Positions 1-15,000 of a stretch of 64,000 nt of DNA are shown piece after piece; position 1 is the first letter of the stretch; every line of letters starts with the position of its first letter. Below the pieces are notes generated by a model. The model saw nothing but the letters and a program-made list of their open reading frames with translations, was not told the DNA's origin and did no database searches. This DNA comes from Mugil cephalus (taxonomy: Eukaryota; Chordata; Actinopteri; Mugiliformes; Mugilidae), in assembly GCF_022458985.1 (NCBI RefSeq), contig NC_061787.1, positions 22,949,629 through 23,013,628 on the forward strand, given 5' to 3'. The position numbers and the translations under genes are program-made.

Positions 1-55
1 AAGTTCGAATGAGAGATATTTAAGTCTGCTCGATGGTGATGTTGTGTGTTTCCAG

Positions 56-3000
56 GTTCCTCAGAGGACGACCTCCATCTCTCCAGCTTTGGTCCGAAAG
101 AACTCTCCTGGAAATGGGCCTGGACTCGGTCCACGGGCTGGAGCTCACCTCATAAGGGCCAGGTATGCTTACACACAGACACACACGGGCACAAGTGCGA
201 CATGGCTCTGTGGTCGAGCTGTGGAAATGCAGCTGTGTGAAGGATTTCAACTGCATGAATGAGACGCCACTGTGTTTGTGTTGTCATAGCAACCCTGACC
301 TACGGAGGACCGACGTTTCCATGGAGACGCCCCTGAAGAGGACGAGCAGCGGCAGCTCTTCTAGCTCCAGCACGCCCAGTTCCCAGGGAGGTTCCAACGA
401 GCGAGGTGAATGTATACTTTGACACCTGACCCCTCTGACTCTCATCCGTACCCTACACACCCTACTAGATGAGCTTGCAAACAACATTCTCACTGTCCTA
501 AAATGTCCTTAGTCCCAAGTTTTAGAGCTCAATATGGTCCTCATAAAGCATATAAACAAGAGCCAGATGTCCTCAAAATGATCATTCTTTCCACGGTTGT
601 CCAGGATTTCAAGAAAAATAAATAAATCACTTTCCCAGAAATTATCTAAAAATGTCCTCTTCATGTGTTTAGGTAACTCAGCTGCAAAGACTGAAGGCTC
701 AACACTTTCTTCCCATGACACCAAAGATGACAGCAGGGAGATGACCCGACCCAGCAGGCCTGCAGTGAGTTCACACATTGTACACTATCATACCTACATC
801 CATCTGTGTGTCAATCACAGAAAGTCCTGTACATTAAATAAACCAAACACACACGCTTCTCTCTTTGAACTAACCATGATGCTGCTGGTTCTTCCTCTCT
901 CTCCTGTAAACCTGTCCTCCATCCTTCCTTCCATTGTCCCTTCAGAGCTATAAGAAAGCTGTAGACGAGGTTAGTGACCTTTCTCCTTCTTCATCCCTCT
1001 TTCTTTCTTACACCATCTTTCTGTGTCTTTCTCCTGTCGTTGGCTCTTATGGTTTTGTGAGCACATGGGCAGACAACAGATGTAAAAATAAAGGTCGAGT
1101 GAACTTTTTATTGTATAAAAAAAGAAATTGTAATACATGCTTTGTGAAGTCTGCGCATATTAAAGAGAAACCACGACTAGATTAATGCTAATTCTTTTTT
1201 TTTCTAAACACCTATTGTACATTAATTTTTAGTGTATTGAATCAGAATATTAGGGTTCCTACACATTTGAAATATATATATATATATATGGCATTTAAAT
1301 AAATAGTTGTGCACCATGTAAATAAATTACGGAATTAATTCTTTATGTCACCGAAAAATGTCTAGGTGATGTAGCTCATGCAAATAAGTTAAAGATAAAT
1401 TCAGTGCACATTTTTTTTTTTTTTTTTACTGTAAGTTGCACATGAACAGCTTAACTACATAATGATACAAAAGACTTGGCCTCACTGGCATTTAAACAGC
1501 AAATAGACATTTAAAATTGCTCGCTCACATGGTTCGAATGGTGTAAATGGTCTTTCACTGAGAGCTCAGTGTCTTGCTTTGGCATATGGCAAACTCAGGG
1601 GCTCAAACCACTAACCCTTCAGTTCATGGACAACCCGCTCTACCTACTGAGCCATAGCCGCCGTGTGGTCATCACCTGTCTGTCGAAGCAGCAGTGAAAC
1701 TGGACGACACCTGGGTGATGAGAGCAGAGGGCTGGGCATTCAACTTGTCAATCTACCCAAAGGTTTTTTGGACACGTAGCCTACTGTGTGCTCTCACACA
1801 AACATTTTAGCTGTGCTGCCAAGCTCCTTAATAAAAAAGATCAATCCATTAATTGTTTTAGTTATTCATAATTTTATGTTTTAGAAAACCGAACAGTCTT
1901 TGAAACACGAATATTTTTCCATACAATAGTTTTCATTTTCTATACTTATATACATATTTTTGAAATCAATTCCATACCTTTCCATACATTCTATACTTGC
2001 AAGTTTAGAAAAATGTATGCTTTACCAAAAATATGGATTTAGCAGTGACTCTTATGGTTTTGTGAGCAGTCCAGCCCGAAGAACAGTTTTTGGTAAAGTG
2101 TACATGATGTTTCCATCTTAATGCTGAAGATTTTCAAATGCTGTACAGTAAGGTCCTGTGACACACCATCTATCTGCACCCTGAAACATCAAAAACATTG
2201 TGTAAATTTAACATTAATTTTAAGACAAGTAATGTAATGATCATATTCAAAAATACACTCTTAAATATTTTTTAAGTTGTTCCTTTGTGGCAATACAAAA
2301 TCAAATGTTGGACATATCTCCCCCAACTTTAGGGCTTAAACATTTTTGGTCGCAAGCGTCTTGAGTCAAGGTGAAAGTTTGTGCAAAATTGGAGGAAATT
2401 CATTCAAGTTACCAGATTTCATGCTCACAGGAATAATAATAACCAATAGTCGACTACTATAGCGACTTGTCCAGAAATAATTTGTTTCATAGCAATAATT
2501 AAAATGGAGGAGTGCAGCTCTTGCAAAGTGACAATAACCGTGCAAAATGGATTGGGTGGAAGTGTGAAGTGATTAAACCCAAATACCTTCCAATAGTAAA
2601 TTTCATAAATTTTCTGTATCTTTGGTATTCCTGATAAAATCTAATTAAACTGTACTCATTGTATCAGAGCTATTTTCATTCAACAAAAACATGTGTGGGA
2701 TTCAGTTAATAAGGCACTCAAACATGTTGAATTCAGCTCAGTTTGATTTCAAACTACATATAGTCTTTTTGATTATGTATAAGTTATTAAAGTTTTTATT
2801 TTTTTTAATTACTTAACCATAATCCCGCTTTTTACTGTCTAGGCACATGTCCAACATGTTGGGCCTGTCTCTACAAACTTGATGCTTCATGTGGACAAAA
2901 GTCCTGAAAACCCACTCTGCTCACTCACCACTCTTTTCTCTCTGCCTCTAATTAGATTGTAGACTTTGTTGTTGTTGATCATTGAAGACTTCAGACATCA

Positions 3001-6000
3001 TGTTTCATTTCCACAGTCACACTCTGTTTCTTCTTTCATTTTATCGTTTCTCTCTCTCATCAGGAGGATCTGGTAAGATACCGCCCTAACTCCCCTTTCT
3101 CCCTTTCTCCCCTTGTTCACCTCACACCACTTGTATATACCTCATTGGTGGCTGACCCTGTGGCGGCCATATTAGTTTAGGGACATATGCATGTATTTAT
3201 TAACTCAACAGCAGTTTTCCAGCTGCTTGGCCTATTAAAAATGTAAACAGGATACTTGATTCATGACAAAATACTTAATTTTATATCATATTTATATTCC
3301 AATTATACTAATAGTACTATTAGTAATAGCATTTCAAGTACAATAGTTAGAATTTTTTTTTTTCATTTCATTGCATCCCTGATGCAAGGTTTAACACTAA
3401 AATATTTCCCACCTCAAACATTTGCTTAGAATTGACCATCGCTTTCATTCATTTATGTGATCACTTACTTACATGCATCAAATTCGTCAATTTACAATGC
3501 TTACACTTTAACCTCCAATCTTCCTACTCTGAGGCATGGTGGCATCTGTAGTTTGTCCTCCTCCTTTCCCTGCATTATCCTCCTGCGCACTGACTCAGGA
3601 ATGTGAATTACTTACAGTTTGCCTACTGGCACAAAAAAAAAAACAAACAAACATCAAAAAACAGTTTGTTTCTTAATTTCTGTTTGTTTTTCTGTCCGAT
3701 GTATCATTTCACATTTCAGACATTCTTGAGATTAAAACTCTTTTACATAAGATTAAAAGGCTTGCACTTGTTTTTTATCTTGTGCATCCTTAACAGTTTT
3801 TATTTCTATAATGTACACTTTTACATCATTAATCAAGTTAAACCGATCTTGTTAAAAGGCTGCATGGAGTATTTTTTGTCCGTAGATCTCTGGTAGTTTT
3901 CGTCATCCAACAATTACCCTTCATGACTGTTCTCATGTCCAGTTGACGTTGAGACAGTTACAATGGTGGTGACAATCAACAGGGCTCTCAATTATTTGAA
4001 ACCAGAAAATTACTTTTTCGTTCTTTACACTTTAATTTTTACTCTTCTAATTAAAGACTTTGTGCTGCACAATATCAGTTGTGTAATGCCTTCACAATCT
4101 TCACAGTTGTAGTGATGCCTCCTCTACTGACATCCTTAGCTATGTAAGATATTTCATGCTTTTAAGAACAGAATTCATATATAGTGTGATGAATGAATTT
4201 CCTTTTTAAGCTTTTCCTCCAGACAGATTGTAAAGATACTGGTTGGAAATTTAAGAACACAAACTTGTAGAACCAGTATTAAAGAACTTGCAGCTCTAGT
4301 CTGTAGAAGATTTCTCTTTCCACCTAACTCATGGCGAAACAGCAGAATTATTTAGAGGATGTGTGATTTCTCAATCTCCAGGATCTGACGGCTCTTGCCA
4401 GAGAGCTACGGGAGCTGCGTCAAGGTGAGGAAACCAGCCGCCCGCCTGTCAAAGTGACGGACTACTCATCGTCCAGTGAAGAGTCTCACAGCAGCGAGGA
4501 TGAGGAGGGAGAGGGCGGGGCTAACGATGGGACTGTGGCCGTCAGCGACATACCACGCATTATGTGAGTCATACTGTTTCCTTTCCCTCATAAAGTTATG
4601 GATAATTTCTGCCTTAAAACAGAACAATGTTCGTTATGGAGAACAACTTGAATGAAAAAGTAATACGTGAGCAAGGAAGAGCAAGGTGTCTGTGAGGGTT
4701 CTCAGTCATCCAGGTCATGGTAATCCAAAAAGTGTTGAATAAGGTCAGCTGTACTTGTAGAATTTCCAGCCATTATGGAAATTAGTGACCCCAGTTTCTG
4801 GTCAAGGAAGTTTCGGGTGGGTGGTACCCACAGAGTTTTTTTTTTTTTTCCTTTTTAAACCTCAATTTCTCATTAGTTTATCAGAACTGAAGAAGCTACT
4901 CGGATGAGTGGCGAAACGTCTTCAAGAAATTCTACAAGTCCAGCTGACCTTATTCAACGCTTTTTTGGAAGGAAGAGCAAGGAATACCAGACATCTTTCT
5001 CCCTACAACAAATTCCACATCCTCTTGGAAAATCCCTATGCATTCCCAGGCCAGATGAGATACATTATCTCTCTAGTAAATTCTGAGTCTACCCTGCGGT
5101 CTACTTCCATGCAGTCTTGCCCCGCAAATCTCCAAAGGAAGGCACCTAACAGGCAGATGACCAAACACCTCAACTGGATCCCTTTGAAGCAAAAGAACAG
5201 CACCTTTCCTCTGACTGCCTACAGAGCTCATCGTCCTAGCTCTAAAGCTGATCTTGGGAAGGAATTTCATTTCAGCCACTAACTTAAGAGCAAACTGAGC
5301 AAAGTTCAACAGTGCAGGTTAATATAATGATCGTAAATGTTGACTTCTGCCGTTTAGGCCAGCAGCAAGTCAAGGTACCGAGTCCTTTGGCATGATGGAA
5401 GGTCACAACGACAGCCATGGTGACACATATGGAAACAGTTCCCAGGACAGCACCCTTATGATGCGTGAGGTGGGTCTCACTTTTAAACCTTTGACCTTTG
5501 ACACGTGTACTGAAGGCCTGCTGACTTCACAAAACCCCACACTCATGCATGGTAGTATTTTCAAAGGTTTTGTTATGGTCTGTGTGGGTCTGTTACTTTT
5601 TGTTTACGTAGACATACGTTTGTCATCCAAGATAACTTTTAATACCACATCTAAGATTTGATCATGTGATCAAAAATTATCTGGAACTCAATTAGTTGTC
5701 ATTTTGTTTTTTATTATTACAAATGTCACATTTACAGTGTGACTGATGTAAGGTGCTGGACATTTGCACTGACCTGGATCAGTGATTGAGGGATAACTGT
5801 TTATTTACTGGAGAATTGATCAGTAGTCACACTACTATACATTTAGGGCTGAGGCTAATAATTATTTTCATTATAGGTTTGCCTGTAAATTACTTACTTA
5901 ATTAGTTATTTAGTCTTATCATGCCTTATCATATATTATTTTGTGTTACGTCTTGTTTTATCTTATTGTTTGTTGGAGTGTCTACTTCTATCTTGTGTTA

Positions 6001-9000
6001 TTTGTGTGATTTTAAGCCAAATAAGTAACACCAAAACACAAAATCAGACTTAAATGTAAAATGCATGTGTCTACTATATGTATGTGCTGAATATTTTGAG
6101 AAGCAAAGGGGAGTGCTTTTTTCTGCCCCTCCCCCCTTCCCCCCTCCACACGCATACACACACCTTGAGATCACACCAAACATCTGCATCGACCCCCAGC
6201 AGGCTTCAGCTTCCCTCCGTCACCTGACCTGTCGATCACAGCCTCACCGCACAGTAGCCCGCCCCTCTCTCTCTTTTTCCAGACACACAGGGAATGGAGG
6301 CAGAGCTCTACCGCAAGCAACGGTTCCCCTGGCAACAATGTGTTCCCTGGCAACGCAAACCTCCCTGATTTGGTGCAGCAAAGCACCTCCCCCCTGGTCT
6401 CCCCTGGTGATGCCTCTGGGGTCCAAGTAGGTGGAGCAGCCCCAAAAATAATGCCCTCCCCTCCCAAAAAAAAAGTCCTCCACACTTGATCCTGGACCAT
6501 CACAGCCCCTGCTCCCCCCTGCTCTCCTTGCTCACCTTGTCACCTGCTCAGCCCATCACGAGCTATCTCTTCAGTGCTTTATCAGGGTGGGAAATTGCCA
6601 GCAGCCACCAAATAGTAAACGTTTAAAACTGAAGTGATGCACTTATTGCAGCGAATTGACATTAATAATTAAACACACTGTGTAGTTTATTATTTGAGTA
6701 CAAATTTTCTCAAAAAACTGTGGCTTTTTTGGGGCACAATCTGATTTTAACACCTTCCAAGTCGTTATTTAGTCAATGTTGAACTAAAGCAGTTGATAAA
6801 AAAAAATGTCCGTGTCAGCTGTCAATCTCTACTCTGCCTTTTCATCTTTGCAGTATGAAGGGTAGATCCAGAATAATTTTAGTTTCCTGTCCTGTCCTAT
6901 TTAAATTCCCACTCTGGCTTCAGTGTTTCCCCTCAGATGGAACAAGCTGGATTTCTTCCCTCCCTTCCCTTCCCTCGTTTGATCCCTCTGTTTCTCCCTC
7001 CCTCTGTTGGTTTTTTCAGCCTCTGATCCAGAAAATATCCTCCACCCTGATCCTGAACACATGATACAGGTAGCTGATAAAGGAATCAAAAGATGAAAAC
7101 CATTTTAAGTCCAAAGAGCTTCAAAGATCGACACGTCTTCACTCCACACACACTGTTTCCTGTATTTTCATACCTGTTTCATCCAGGTTTTTCATCCCTA
7201 AGTTACTCTCAGCAAACATTCGTCTGACTGTTATCTCTGTGATCTTCAGTATGGGATGGGAGGTGGCGGAGGCTCCAAGGCTTCCTTCACTCCATTTGTT
7301 GATCCGAGGGTGTATGGGACTTCACCTACTGATGACGATGATACAAACTCTGCCTCAGGTACTTTACTTATTCTTTGAGTTCTGCTCTATGTTCCAGACC
7401 CCCTAGGGACTCACAAGACAAATCTAAAGAGTATCAAACTAGGAAAAAAAAAATTAGTTTTTAATTTCACAGATTGCAGATGCACAGTTTTCTTTTCCAA
7501 AATAAACACACATTCACACCCTGACAAGGAACTGCAAGTTATAATAATGATTATACAAATTGAATTTAAATGAAATTAATGTATAATTTTTAACACAAAG
7601 AAAAAATCTGGTGGTTGGAATACCTCCAAGTACCACAGTTAAAAATTAGGTCATCCATATCAAACAAAACAGCACATATACACTGAGAGCATTGTAATGA
7701 ACTCCAGCAGGTCATGTCTGAAAGTCATGTTATTTTTTTGTGCTGCAGTGCTATTTGCTGATGAGCTGCTGAAGCAGGAGCAGGAGCAAGCGAGGCTCAA
7801 CGAGGCCAGGAAGATCTCAGTGGTCAACGTCAACCCGACCAACATCAGACCACACAGCGACACACCTGAAATCCGTAAATACAAGAAACGCTTCAATTCT
7901 GAGATCCTCTGCGCAGCTCTCTGGGGTGAGACAATCAACACCAGCAATAACTTTGCAATACAACACATGTTCAGTTATACAGGGGGTAGAAACAGACAGT
8001 TGTGGTTGTTTGTGCAGGAGTGAACCTGTTAGTGGGTACAGAGAATGGCCTGATGCTGCTGGACCGAAGTGGTCAAGGCAAAGTTTACAACCTGATCAAT
8101 CGACGGCGCTTCCAGCAGATGGACGTCCTGGAAGGACTCAACGTCCTGGTCACCATCTCAGGTTGGTGTGGTTGTTTGACCTCTTTCTGCTGCCACCCTT
8201 TTGGCCTCTTGTTCTTCTGTCTAATGCTACATGTATTAGGTTAACATCACAGAACCATTGTTAATGACTTAAAAAACGACCATTAAACTTGTCATTTCAA
8301 ATGATTGCAGCCTATAAGTTGCCAATCATTTTTTGATTTTTAGTATATCGATGATGCAGACTAAAATTCTGGTGATTCAATAAATAAATTGCAACCAGGG
8401 GTGCTGCAGGGATGGCACATTTTGCATTTTAAACACTCAGAAAACGGCTTTGTGAATCAAAGCCTGGTAGAAATCCCAAGCATTTAGTACATTTTAGGAT
8501 CATTTTGAGCTTCAGGCTTAACAAAACAAGAACATGTTTGGCTTTAAATCCAGGAGTGTGTTTAAACAAACAGTGTGTTTCAACAAACAGTTCTTGTTTG
8601 CCTTTGCGGAGCTCACATAGCTATAGCTGTAGCTATAGTTTCCCTTGTTGCCTTTGAATTTTCATGTGCTGCCCTGATATACAAGAATGAAAAACAACAA
8701 TATTTTGCGTGTAAGAGATGTCTTTATTTGTGGCTTATTTGACAGTTCCTTTTGTAATTGAGTCCCGTTTTAAGAGATCTTCTCAAATGTAAAACCTGAA
8801 AACAATGCGACATCATTAACTACATTGATGTTCCTTCCTTCTGGGACAGTCCTGGAAAGTAAACATAATTTTTCTGTTGTACTGTTTCCAATATTAGGCA
8901 AGAAGAACAAGCTGCGTGTTTACTACTTGTCGTGGTTGAGGAACAGGATATTACACAATGACCCTGAAGTGGAGAAAAAACAGGGTTGGATTACGGTTGG

Positions 9001-12000
9001 AGACCTGGAGGGATGTGTGCACTACAAAGTTGGTACGAGAGGATGTGAACCTGTTAACATATCCACAATTTGGCAAAAAAAAAAAAAAAAAGATGATTAA
9101 CCTTTAAATTTCAAGACAAAGAATTGATAAAATTTGGGTTTAGGCAGGTGCAAATCAGTCAGTTCTAATCTTTGATTTTATGATTTTGCCTTAATGTCTA
9201 ACTTGTTTTTACTCTGCCTACAGTGAAGTATGAGAGGATTAAATTCTTGGTGATTGCTCTGAAGAACTCAGTTGAAATCTATGCCTGGGCGCCTAAACCT
9301 TACCACAAGTTCATGGCTTTTAAGGTAATTAAAATGTGCTTCAAGTTTCAGAAAAATGTTTCTATGTATTTGAGAGAAGAGTTTTTATTCTGCTGTACTA
9401 TGGATAAATAGTTATTGGAAAATAAATATTTAATGGAAGATTTTCATAGGTTCATGACACCCCTGACTTTTTTTTAGGGTGCATGTCCCCGTTTTCATTT
9501 AAAATCCTCTGTTTTCTTTCCACTATGAATATCATCGGTCTCCACCATGTACACTTGCAAACGTCTTTCCCAGTATGTTTGCCGTTTCTTTATCTGTTAT
9601 CGCCAGTTTTCCATTATCTTCTGTTACTGGTATTACTGGCAACACTTTTTTCCCACTCATCTTGACCAGACTTCACCTATTTTAACTTCTCTTAGAGCAG
9701 TAGTTCCTCCATGCATTTTGTTACTGTTCTTAATTATTCTTTGAACTAAAGCCCAATTCCTCTGATAATTTATTAGATTCTCTTGATTCAGATTATTTAT
9801 TACCACTTATAGTTCACTATTCCTTTCTCTTATAGCTTCTGTACATTTATCATTTCACCATTTCAGAACTGACTTGAAAGATATACTCTTCAATGCTGCA
9901 TTTAGTATTAGATTAGATACTTCAGCTGCACATTACTCAATGCCTCTCTCCTTTGGAATTTCATTCACTGATTTGCTATATTCTTGTTTCCCAGCCATGA
10001 CTAGACCTTCCTTGGACATATAGAAATTATTATCAGAAAATGATTGTTTCCAAACCTTTCGAATTATGTTAGAGCATAAATCAATTCTTGTACCATGTCC
10101 ATTATTTAGACATACTAACTGTGTAGCATCCATCAATTGTTCCACAATTTCTCCATTATTATCTGTTTTCTTACTTCCCCATAGGCTGTTGTCTCTTTTA
10201 AGTCCCCACAATATATCTCTCTGTCTCCTTGTCTCCTTCAAGGATCCCCAAAGGATTTCAAGGATTAGTAATTTGCAAGGGTTTTATATGTTGACAATTA
10301 TTAAGTTCCTATTTGATTTACATATTTCAATGACCTCACTCTCTGATTCATACCTTCATGTATCACGAAATCAAGATGGGTCGAAGCCATGTTTCTTGGA
10401 CACAGAAAACATCTGGTCTGACTTTGGATTCTGTTATAAATCTGTTGAGTCCATTTGCAATTAAACTCCAATGCAGTATATGGAACACCATTATAAGTTT
10501 AACTCGTACACTGAGATTCTGCATCATAATTAACTGTCAATATACTATGTATTTCTTCAACTTTCAGATCTTTGATGTCTAAAAACTCCTCTGCAGCTTA
10601 CATAGTCTTGATTCTGTCACTCTCCCTTTCTTGTCTGGTAGAAACATTGACACCTTTGCATATAAAAGCTGTGGCTCAGTAGGTTGTCCATGAACTGAAG
10701 GGTTAGCAGTTTGATCCCCCAAGTGTGCCATATGCCGAAGTGTCCTTGAGCAAGATACTGAACCCCCAGTTGGTCCCAGTGGAACTGGCATTGGTGTGTG
10801 AATGTGCGTGTGCTTGTGTGAGCGAATGGGTGGATGTGTCTCTGACTGTAAAAGCGCTTTGAGTACCTTTGGGTAGGTAGAAAAGCGCTATATAAGAGCA
10901 AGACCATTTACCATAATCCCCTTCAGTTGTACACTGGTGGTTGCCTGATTGCTGTGTCAGGGCAGACCATTCTGGCTGGGGTATTATTTCTTGGAACTGT
11001 TTTGTTTGGTTGCATGGAAACCAGTACAAACAACCAGTCTTGTTTCATCTTATGGCATCTATCAATCTCCTGCCTTTACGCCCCTCCCCCTTTACTTCTT
11101 CCACTGCCATTTCCAAGGGTACATTTAAAATTACTCCTCTTAACTTTGCTACCATTCCTGGTACATGAATGTTTCCTGGCCATTTTTCCTTGACTAAACT
11201 TCATATCCTCAGGCCACTTATCACTACCATGATCTAAACTACCATCCATCGTTACAGTCAAGATACAGTAGTTGCAACCCAAGCAGCTACATCCAATTTA
11301 AACAGTCCACCAAGACTCTTCTTGCATCTCCTCGCTCTAAGCCTGGCAGAACTTTAAGCTGGTTTCCTGGATTTCTAGCCACCTAGCCTCCCAGCTAATA
11401 GTGGCTCTTCCTAGCTTCCTAGGCTTCCAGCTATTAGCTCTCGACTATTGACACCTGTTGCTATGAGGAGTTATTTCATCTCAGGTGTAGAACATATGCA
11501 CCAGATGGTTGTTGTTGTCTTTGTGGTGTGTTCAGGTGCAATTATTTAGTCCAGACACGGGAGACATGAGAGAATGTCACAGTTTTTGTTACTGGTAGTT
11601 CTTTGATATCACTTTGCTGTTGGAATAAAAAGATATTTTTTTTAAAAAAAAATAATATCCCCCGAGTGTGCATATGCCAAAGTGTCCTTGAGAAAGACAC
11701 AACTGGCCCTGGTGTGTGAATGTGTGTGTGCTTGTGTGAGCGAATGGGTGAATGTGTCTCTGACTGTAAAAGCGCTTTGAGTGTAAAAATTCCCACCCAT
11801 TCAGTTGTCATAAATGGAGAAATGAGCTATAGAGACCAAAATGTGTTTTGTACCACGCTGTAAACATGTTTATTTCTGCTGTAAAACTTTTAAAAAGGAG
11901 GTCTTTATGGGGTTTACTCCAGTGAACATTAGAGACGACCTTTTCTACTTCTGCGCTGGCTTGATGTTTCAGCAAAGGAGGTTGCTGCAAAGTTTAGTAA

Positions 12001-15000
12001 TAAAAAAACACTGGAATGTCACAGTGTGTCAGAGTTTTAACTTCAGTGTTGTCATCGCTTAACAGGTAAGTTCAACAAAGCTACAGCATATCTGTGTAAA
12101 ATATCCATCAGCTGTATGATCATATTACTTTGCTGTTTCCTAAATCCATCCTTGCTCTTTAATAAGCAATTTTCCTCTCTGTCTGCCAGTCTTTCACCGA
12201 CCTGCAGCATCGCCCCCTGTTGGTTGACCTGACTGTGGAAGAAGGCCAGAGATTAAAGGTCATCTATGGCTCCAGTGCTGGCTTCCACGTCATTGATGTG
12301 GACTCTGGCAACCCTTACGACATCTACATCCCCTCACATGTAAGGCTGTGTATGCAGTGGTGTTGGAGTGCACCCAATAAATGAACTGGTTTGTGAATGA
12401 ATGAATGACTGAGGGAGTAGATCACTGAATTGCCACTTTGCAAACAAATTAAGAGATCAATGAATGAATGGGTACGTTTATGAAAGAATGCACTATTAAT
12501 GACTGAGTGAACAAATGTACAAATAAATGTGTGAAGACTGGATAAGTAACTTTGAAAATGGATTGTAGGGGTAAGTGATGAGTGTCCTCCTCTAACCCCG
12601 GTCTGGTTACAGTCAGAGATGGATGGAGTAAGAAGACAGTAACCACAGCAACTGCCTCACATTGCTTTTGGCAGTCATGAATCATGCTGCACTCCAGTCT
12701 GTTTCCGTGACGATTGCGTGACTGAGTAATGGGAGACTCTATTGTTGCAGCAGTTTCTTCTCTCTCGGGGAAGGAGGGGTCTAGCAGCTCCTAACCCCCT
12801 GCCCCATCCCTTCCAACCCCCTCCCGTGTGTCATCCTGGCAGATTCAGGGCCAGGTGACCCCGCACGCCATCGTGGTTCTGCCCAAGACGGACGGCATGG
12901 AGATGCTGCTGTGCTACGAGGACGAGGGCGTCTATGTCAACACCTATGGACGCATCACCAAAGACGTGGTGCTACAGTGGGGCGAGATGCCCACCTCCGT
13001 CGGTACGTCAACCAATCAGCTCGCTTCTCCCTGACTCCTGACCTCTGACTTCTATAAGCGGTTTCAGCAGATCATCCTTCACCCTCACTATTTACCTACA
13101 CCCCTTTTCTGTTCAAAGCAACACTCTTACCTCTTCCTGCCTTTTGCTTTCAGCTACACCTTCAAACAAGAAGGCCCGAATTTAGTCTTGCCGTGAGCAG
13201 GTTAAAAGAATACAATAGCTTTTTTGTGAGACTGGGTTAATCAACGTTATGTGGTAAAGTGATGACAACAACAGCACCTCCATCACATCCATTTCTTCAT
13301 GCTAACTTTATTAGTGCTCTTGAATCTCTCTTCCATGTCCACCATGATCTCCATGACTCTTGCTCCACTCAGCAGTTTGTCCTAACTTTGCTAATGCAAT
13401 ATGTCTGTGAAGCGTTTCAGTCATCCAGGTCATGGTAATCCAAAAGACACTGAATAAAGGCAACTGGACCAGTAGAATTTCTTGAAGACGTTTCACCACT
13501 CATCCGAGTAGCTTCTTCAGTTCTGAGAGACTAGTGGAAAGTTGAGGTTTCCATTCACCACCATTCACACCTTGAGACTGGAGGCTCCTACTGACAATAG
13601 CATCGTTAGAGCACCATTCATTGGATAAGTAGCCTAGGCACAACAACAGGTAAGTACCCAGCCATTATGGAAAATGGCGGCACCGGTTTCTGGTCAGGCA
13701 AGTGGTGTGTACCCACGGACTTCCCACTAGTCTCTCAGAACTAAAGAAACTACTTGGATGAGTGGTGAAACATCTTCAAGAAATTCTACTAGTCCGGTTG
13801 CCTTTATTCAACGCCTTTTGGATTGGCTAAATCAACTTCCAAAAAAGTTGAAATCTTTTCAAAAATAATATTACTGATAACACACTATTGTGACACATTA
13901 TTGCATTAACCATTTTGAAGTCTGCATAATTTTAAACTAGATTTCATCTAATCATCTATACAGTTGTCATAAATGTAGAAATGAGCTATAGAGACCAAAA
14001 CATTTCTTGTATCACACTGTAAACATGTTTATTTCTGCTGTAAAGTTTTTAAAATGGAGGTCTTTATGGGGTTTACTCTAATGGACATTAGATGCAACAT
14101 TTGTCACTTCCACATTAACTTAATGTTTCAGCAGAGGAAGTTACTGCAAGTAGTACTGTAAGTTTAGTAATAAAAAACACCCTGCAATGCCACAGTGTAC
14201 CAGAGTTTTAACTTCAGTGTTCTCATCACTTAATAGGTAAGTTGAACAATGCAACAGCATCCCAAAAACCCAGTATATCTAAGTATAAAATATCCATCTG
14301 CTGCAAGACTTGACAATACAGAGCATTACCTCAAACCTCAGCATGACTGAAATCTTTAATAGCTCTTTACTTTTGAATACATTTTTTGTTCGTCTGTCGT
14401 GTTGACTTCTGTCCTCTTGTCCCATCTTTCAGTTTCAGTTTTTCTTTCATCTGCGATAGGATTACCTCAAAAGTAACTGAAATATATACACAGTATCTCA
14501 CAAAAGTTAGTACACCACTAAGATGTGCAAAGTGTGCCCAATTAGTCATTTTCCCTACCCAGTGTCATGTGACTTGTTGATGCAGGTGTCTTAAATTTGG
14601 TGTTAACACTCTCATATTCAATCATACTGGTCACTAGAAGTTCAACATGGCACCTCATGGCAAGGAACAAAAAGAACTGTTCCTCTACATAAGGATGGCC
14701 TAAGCAATAAGAAGATTGCAAACACCCTGAAACTGAGCTGCAGCATGGTGGCCAAGACCATATAGCGATTTAACAGGAGAGGTTCCACTCAGAATAGGCC
14801 TAGCCATGGTGGACCAAAGAAGTTGAGTGCACGTGCTGAGGGTTATATCCAGAGGATGTCTTTCGAAAATAGACATAGGGTCTGCAGAGGTTGAAGGGTG
14901 GAGGGGATCAGTCTATCAGTGCTCAAACCATACGCCGCACACTGTATCAAATTGATCTGCATGGCTGTTGTCCCAGAAGGAGCATCTTCTAAAGATGATG

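Noticed and set aside
3603-3896. 97-codon open frame in a TNIK intron
   Set aside because: It is Phe/Leu/Tyr-rich translation of AT-rich intron DNA with no splice-compatible context.
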